A DNA stretch of 64,000 nucleotides from Lycium barbarum. Its lineage: Eukaryota; Streptophyta; Magnoliopsida; Solanales; Solanaceae. The stretch covers positions 6,858,965 to 6,922,964 of the forward strand of contig NC_083344.1 in the NCBI RefSeq assembly GCF_019175385.1. The letters run 5' to 3'. The position numbers and the translations under genes were made by a program. Position 1 is the stretch's first letter; every line of letters begins with the position of its first letter. Below are positions 58,860-64,000 of this stretch, one piece after another. The notes below the pieces were generated by a model that saw only the letters and a program-made list of their open reading frames with translations, was not told where the DNA came from and searched no databases.

Positions 58860-60939
58860 TCACATAACATGTGAACTGGCCCATATTCACCTTTTATATA
58901 TTTTCAGAATTTAGAAAATTCAATCCCAACATTAGCTAGTATAATCAACTTATTATGAGAACAAGCAACACAAATAAATTCTTGAAGAATCTTCTAGTTC
59001 TTCAATATATGTTGAATACTCAATCTTCATATCATATTTGAATCGGAGTGGCCAAATTGCTCATGCCAACTGATAAAATTACTTATAATAGTAAACTTCA
59101 AGTTTACCATGTGTTATTTGTTCTAGTAAACTTTTGATTTACTATGACATGAATTATTTTTTATATCAATAAACTTCTGGTTTACAGTGACATGTGATTT
59201 CATCATGCTTATATTTGTATAGTACAATTTGGAGAATAAAGAGGGTAACCTTTCTTACCCACTGTGATTTTCAAGATATTTAATCCTCCAATCATTTATA
59301 GCTTCAATATGATAGCCATTTACTTTAGCAAACTTCGGGTTTACTACAACTTGTGTTTGGATCATAACAACTTCGTATATTACAATCTAGAATGAATGAC
59401 ATAGTATATAAGCTCTTCAGGAGCCTTCAATTTATTCTCCATAATCACATATTGTTTGGACACTACTAGTGCCATGATCTTCCAGATAAATAGTTAGCTC
59501 TTCTGGAGCCTTCAATTGATTTTGTACTATCAAATATTACCCCGACATCGCTATGTCATGACACAAAAAAAAAAAAAAATTGCAACCAAATGAATATTTA
59601 AAGACATTCTTATATCCATAAATGACAAAAAATAAACATTAAGCTATACAATCTTTGGTACTTCTATCATCAACTTCTATGGTTAATATCTCCTTCAAGG
59701 AGAATACCCATTAACATCTGAATATTTTGTATAAAAGCAGCAGCCACATAATTATTTCTTTCTTCTGGCAAAATATATGAAGTGTTATTTCCTTGGGGGA
59801 AATTACTAACAACTAATCATACTATATCAATCTGGTTATTGTAGAAAATATTCTACAAAATTTGCATCACGTTGCCTTAGAATAATACATAATAAAAATA
59901 TTCAAGATGATTTGACGTATGACAGGTACGTGCTTCAAGGATCTTCATACCACAAAATAACATTTATATCCTTTGTTATTTTATCTCTTCAGGAGGTGTG
60001 TTCTGGTATTTCTTCATTCACTTCGGGGAATGAAACTTGGTCATTCAGATGAGCTTTAGACATAATTTTCAATAGCTCATTATTTCTCTCAACCACTTCG
60101 GGAGTAAATCTCAAGGTTTACCTCTTCGGGAGTAAATTTCAAAGTTTACAGTTTACCTCTTCGGGAGTGAATGTTAATGTTTACTACTTCAGGATTAAAG
60201 AATAAAATATTCAGAATATTTCTTCTCAATTATTCTACCTCTTCTGGAGGTGAGCCGTGATATTCTCACTACCGAGAGCACTTCTGTATTTATAGTCTTT
60301 ACTAAATATTGTCACATGCACTACAGGGAATGGATCTGTATTTATAACATCAAAAGTTCTCATCCTTCATGAATGGAATATAATCATTTAAACGTGTCTT
60401 TACCATATCAACTTATGAAAATTTAGAACCTCTTTTAAGATATTGCTACTTCAGGAGCAAATTAAGGCACACATTTAATATAGAGAATTTTTTATTTTTC
60501 TCACATATCTTTAATTGTAATCACAACAAGTATGTGAAAATATTACCAATTCTGGTGATTAACAAATTCTATTAAAACGAGACTTGTAAATATAATCACT
60601 TCCGGTGATCATATTTTCTTTCAAACTCTGCCAGAGTTAAAATATATTATCTTTGCTCATATTTAAAATCAAGTTATAGAACTTGAAGAATTCAAAAAGA
60701 AATAGACAACGCAAATACCTTACCTGATACATTAGGTATATGTTAAAGTCATTTCAGTTTTAGACATGGGCACGCGATGTTCATTAATATCCAATATGTC
60801 AAGTCTAAAGAGTGTGCTTCATCTTTGAAGATCATGACTCTAGCTGTGAGTACTCGTACAAACGACCATATTATCAACACCTAAGGATGCTACGCAATAT
60901 CATAATATCTCACTTGATCGGAGCTTCATGTTGATAACA
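58860..60939 (-). mobile_element. Copia 3 internal region, 5' side (decayed)
   Basis: Sequence between the MULE and the copia 3 5' LTR. No protein domain can be read with confidence. Many short repeats of the kind CTTCGGGAGTAAAT and AGTTTACCTC occur, and stops are frequent in every frame. The assignment rests on the flanking LTR and on position. Confidence 0.5.
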
Positions 60940-61035
60940 TGTTAAAAAATAATAAAACTAGAAGAAGAATATTGTAGAGAAAGAGAGAAGAGAGGAGAAT
61001 TCTTATTTCTCTTGAGGGATGAAAATATAATGAAG
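60940..61035 (-). repeat. Copia 3 5' LTR, truncated
   Basis: Ninety-six bases matching the tail of the 3' LTR (AATAATAAAACTAGAAGAAG and onward) with few changes. The match stops abruptly at 61035, where R3 begins, so more than half of the LTR is missing. Confidence 0.85.
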
Positions 61036-61572
61036 CTTGGCACCATATTTAAAAAAAAAAAAAAAAAAAAAAAAGAGTTTACATTACACACCATCAAATA
61101 CTAGTCAAGGTGTGTATATATAAATAGTTGGTGATAGTTCAGGTAGAAAATACAAACACTTGATAGTTCAGGTAGAAAACTCGCAAAAATACTGTTTCTT
61201 TGGCCTTAGCTAAATCAACAACCAAATTCCATGAATCATGGGCAAATGACTAAAGCCACCTTTCTTTTAGCCTTAGCTACAATAATTGTCCTATTTCATT
61301 GACGAGAAGTCTGTCTGAACATTCAGCAAAGTAAGATTCCAAACGTAAAAGGTGTGATATATCAAATTTGGAATTGGCTATGAGATAAAGGGTGCGGAAA
61401 ATAAGTTTCAATCAAACGGAATCTTCTACATGGTCATTAGTGCATTATCAACGTGATTGTTCGTGTAATTTAACAACAGCATAGTACATGCATTATATTA
61501 TTTTCGGTCCAAAAACTTCCTTTGGATAATTCTAATAAATCATTTAAAGTCTTTCAAGACGGGGGCTTATAT
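61036..61572 (+). repeat. Repeat unit R3
   Basis: Starts CTTGGCACCATATTTAAA, contains a poly(A) run of about 25, and then follows R2b: CACACCATCAAATACTAGTC, GTTGGTGATAGTTC, CAACCAAATTCCATGAATCA, GATTCCAAACGTAAAAGG, GTTCGTGTAATTTAAC. It lacks both the MITE of R2b and LTR C of R1. Confidence 0.85.
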
Positions 61573-62457
61573 AAGTTGGATCATGTTAGTAGTGAAAAAA
61601 CTGCATTAAGGATCAATTAGGAGATCCCGAAGATAAGGGGTACAACAATAACCCTTTACATATCAGTTATTCATGAACATGTATGAATCAAACTCAGTCA
61701 TATTTACTTGCATCCCAAATATACTAGAGAAGGTTTCCATTAGTGTTGCTTCATTTTTTTTTTCAAGGCCACAAGCTCAATTAGAAGCTCTTGTTTTGAC
61801 TTCAATCTTTAGGCAATCGGCAATTTATGCAAAGCTACTTGAACTCACTCCCATTTGAGCCTTCATAATAGCCTTGGCGATAGTTACGGACATCAGTTCA
61901 TTGTCCACATATAAAGAGATCCAATCCCGATAAGGATGAAAAAAATCTAACTGAAAATGAGAGCAGATTTTGATACAATTAAATTCAACAGGGGAAACTT
62001 TACACTTTTTTCCCCTGTAGGGGGGTGTTTAGGCTCTTACCTGCAAAGATTACAGATTGTTATAATCGAATCTTTTGATACAATTAAATTCAAATCAAAC
62101 GACTCAGATCGATTTTGCACGGCTGCATATATCTCTTTATACTTTTGCTAATATGCTTTCCCATTGTATATAGGTCTATCTTTTTTCCAATCGACCGAAG
62201 CACTTTTCATTTTATTTCACGAGTATTAGGAGTACATTATCCTTTGTATCCATGAGCAAATTGTTAAGGTGCAGCATTTATACCTCGAAAGGACCCTCTT
62301 TCATATACTTAAAAGATAAAAAAATATATATTCACTGATGTTGTAATCTGAAACTCTGATATATTGACACACCATAATACAAGGATTTCCATCAAATCCA
62401 AATATCTTTCAATAGATGATGAAAATAATATGTATGCAATGATCATGATATCATAAT
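61573..62457. other. Spacer without recognised genes
   Basis: A short direct repeat TTTTGATACAATTAAATTCAA occurs twice (about 61967 and 62072). Otherwise nothing is recognised. Confidence 0.55.
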
Positions 62458-62595
62458 CAGTGGCGACTGGCGAGGCCATGAATTCTGCTAAGGATGTTCA
62501 AGATTTAATATATATATACAAAAAGTAACATTTGACTAGTATAATTTTTTGACGAAGAGTGTTCAATTGATTGAGCCTATGTGGTACGGCCACTG
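62458..62595. mobile_element. Probable hAT-like MITE
   Basis: A 138-bp segment from CAGTGGCGAC to GGCCACTG with short inverted ends. Possible 8-bp duplications are ATCATAAT and GTCCTAAT, 6 of 8 identical. It is related to other CAGTGGCG-ended elements in the window. Confidence 0.6.
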
Positions 62596-63464
62596 GTCCT
62601 AATATTTAAGCAACTCAAATTAGAGGAAGGCATACCTCATCCTTTCCAACTATTACAGTGCACTCCTCCAAATCATTGGTTGGCACCTTCAATTGTTTAA
62701 GTAGAGCTATGATTGAGATAGGGGAAAAAAGGAGAGACTAGCAAATTATCCATTTATCGTAAATGTTTCACCTGTTGGAGAATTTGGATAAAAACAACAA
62801 CAGCTCATTTCTTGCTTCGTCCTCGGATCATAATAAAGTCAAATCACCTCCATCAAGTCTGCATGTTGGGCATTCCTCTTCTAGCTGAAGTATATGTATG
62901 TATATGTGTATATGTGTATATATATATATATATACATATGTACAGTGGCGGATCCAGGATTTAAAGTTAATGGGTGCTCTCTGCTTTAAGCGTAAACCTA
63001 AAACTAATCACGAAATTATCATGGTAAGAAGGTACACATCTGATTAATGACATTTAAAACTATCTTAAATTAATGCCATACTTTAATATTTTGTTTTTAT
63101 TATTTCACCTATTATTTTTCTAAAATTTAATGTAAAGTAATTTGAATTTATCGATTACTTTAAAAAAAATAAAAGATTTTAAAATTATTCTATTCATCAT
63201 AAATATTAAGCTACTCAAAAGAACGTGAATATGATAAACAAAAGAATTCTTAGGTATTAAATTGTTGACCTATTTTCAGAAGGGTTTCTCATAAGTTTGA
63301 TATCATTAGTGGATTTTGTTCTTGTTTCTGCACAAACTTGCTAGGAAGTGAAAAGAAAATGAGAGAGAAAGATAAATCTATTTTGACTTAATTTAACTAG
63401 TATCAACACTACCAATGATAGTGATAATGTAACACCTATGTATGATCCTCCTTAGTATATAATA

Positions 63465-63722
63465 CTCCCTCTGTTTCAATTAATGTGAACGTATCACTAT
63501 TTTGGAGGTCTACGAGGTGGTTCTTTTGCCATATTTTCCTTACATTTTTTCTTAATTATTTGAATTATGAATTATCAAGACTTATAATACTTTTATGTAA
63601 TTTCTAACTATATAAATTTCATTTTTACAAACTTGAAAAATTTATGTCAAAATTTACGGTCAAAGTTATAAAGTTTGACCCTCATACTCCAAAAAAGTTC
63701 ATATAAATTGAAACGGAGGGAG
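63465..63722. mobile_element. Stowaway-like MITE (Tc1/mariner)
   Basis: A 258-bp element with inverted ends CTCCCTCTGTTTCAATTAAT and CTCCCTCCGTTTCAATTTAT, flanked by TA on both sides (63463-63464 and 63723-63724). It is non-coding. Confidence 0.9.
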
Positions 63723-63745
63723 TAATATATTGCGTTTAAACCAAA

Positions 63746-63746
63746 A

Positions 63747-63796
<50 letters not shown>
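63746..63796. repeat. (GA)n microsatellite
   Basis: About 24 GA units with one interruption. Confidence 0.95.
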
Positions 63797-63797
<1 letters not shown>

Positions 63798-64000
63798 AAG
63801 GAGTTAATGAGATGAATAAAAAGGAAATAAACATTAATGTGAAAGTGGGACTGAAAAAGAAAGGGAAATATAGAATATTATGTGATCAATTATCGGATAT
63901 TGTTGAAAAGGAGGATTGAACCCTTAACCCTAGAACCAAAAAAATGACCTTTGGCCCATAGCACCTAGCGCTTCTTTATGTCAATGGGTGCTAACTCATC

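Larger units (their letters stand above)
62943..64000. mobile_element. Probable hAT-like non-autonomous element, running off the window
   Basis: Begins CAGTGGCGGATCCAGGATTT, a terminus of the same type as the MITEs at 33195 and 62458. The end is not in the window. No coding sequence is visible. It contains a nested Stowaway MITE and a GA repeat. The sequence near 63983 repeats the motif ATGGGTGCT found just inside the left end at 62971. Confidence 0.5.

Overview
The window is plant nuclear DNA, most likely from a Solanaceae eudicot. The basis is the kind of sequence present: Ty1/copia and long-LTR elements with initiator-Met tRNA primer sites, a Mutator-like element (MULE) carrying a Ulp1-type protease gene, Stowaway and hAT-like MITEs of types I associate with Solanaceae, and one class XII leucine-rich-repeat receptor kinase gene. 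It is AT-rich, and over 80% of it is nested transposable elements. The species cannot be fixed from the sequence alone.

Layout. 1-6232: minus-strand end of a decayed long-LTR (probably Ty3/gypsy) element, with LTR A, primer site and leader region; a 5S rRNA-like block is embedded in it. 6233-6969: an unusual patchwork of a copia integrase fragment joined to a fragment of a receptor-kinase LRR region. 6970-18277: a dead minus-strand copia (copia 1), split by solo LTR B (10426-13586) and solo LTR F (13969-17723). 18721-22577: solo LTR G, same family as F but opposite orientation. 23308-26850: repeat unit R1, split by solo LTR C (23483-26501). 27280-31386: a three-exon LRR receptor kinase gene on the minus strand, the only gene here with an intact reading frame. 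32785-33880: repeat units R2a/R2b with an hAT-like MITE. 34303-42566: copia 2 with both LTRs, split by solo LTR D (36494-39245). 43759-61035: copia 3, very decayed, carrying solo LTR E (45905-48584) and a 10.2-kb MULE (48605-58850). 61036-61572: repeat unit R3. 62458 to the end: MITEs and simple repeats.

How it fits together. Six insertions (LTRs B, C, D, E, F, G) have exact 5-bp target duplications with no internal region, which marks them as solo LTRs left by recombination. R1, R2 and R3 lie on both sides of the kinase gene and give empty-site controls for LTR C and one MITE. The LRR fragment at 6.7-7.0 kb and the R repeats suggest a once larger, locally duplicated receptor-kinase region later filled by transposons.

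The most unusual signal is a two-hairpin module in the same place in five diverged LTRs (A, B, C, D, E). The second hairpin keeps a strict 7-7-7 geometry. The first shows paired compensatory changes between copies, suggesting selection on nucleic-acid structure rather than on protein. LTR D also has an array of four long stem-loops built on ACGG/CCGT arms with covarying flanks.
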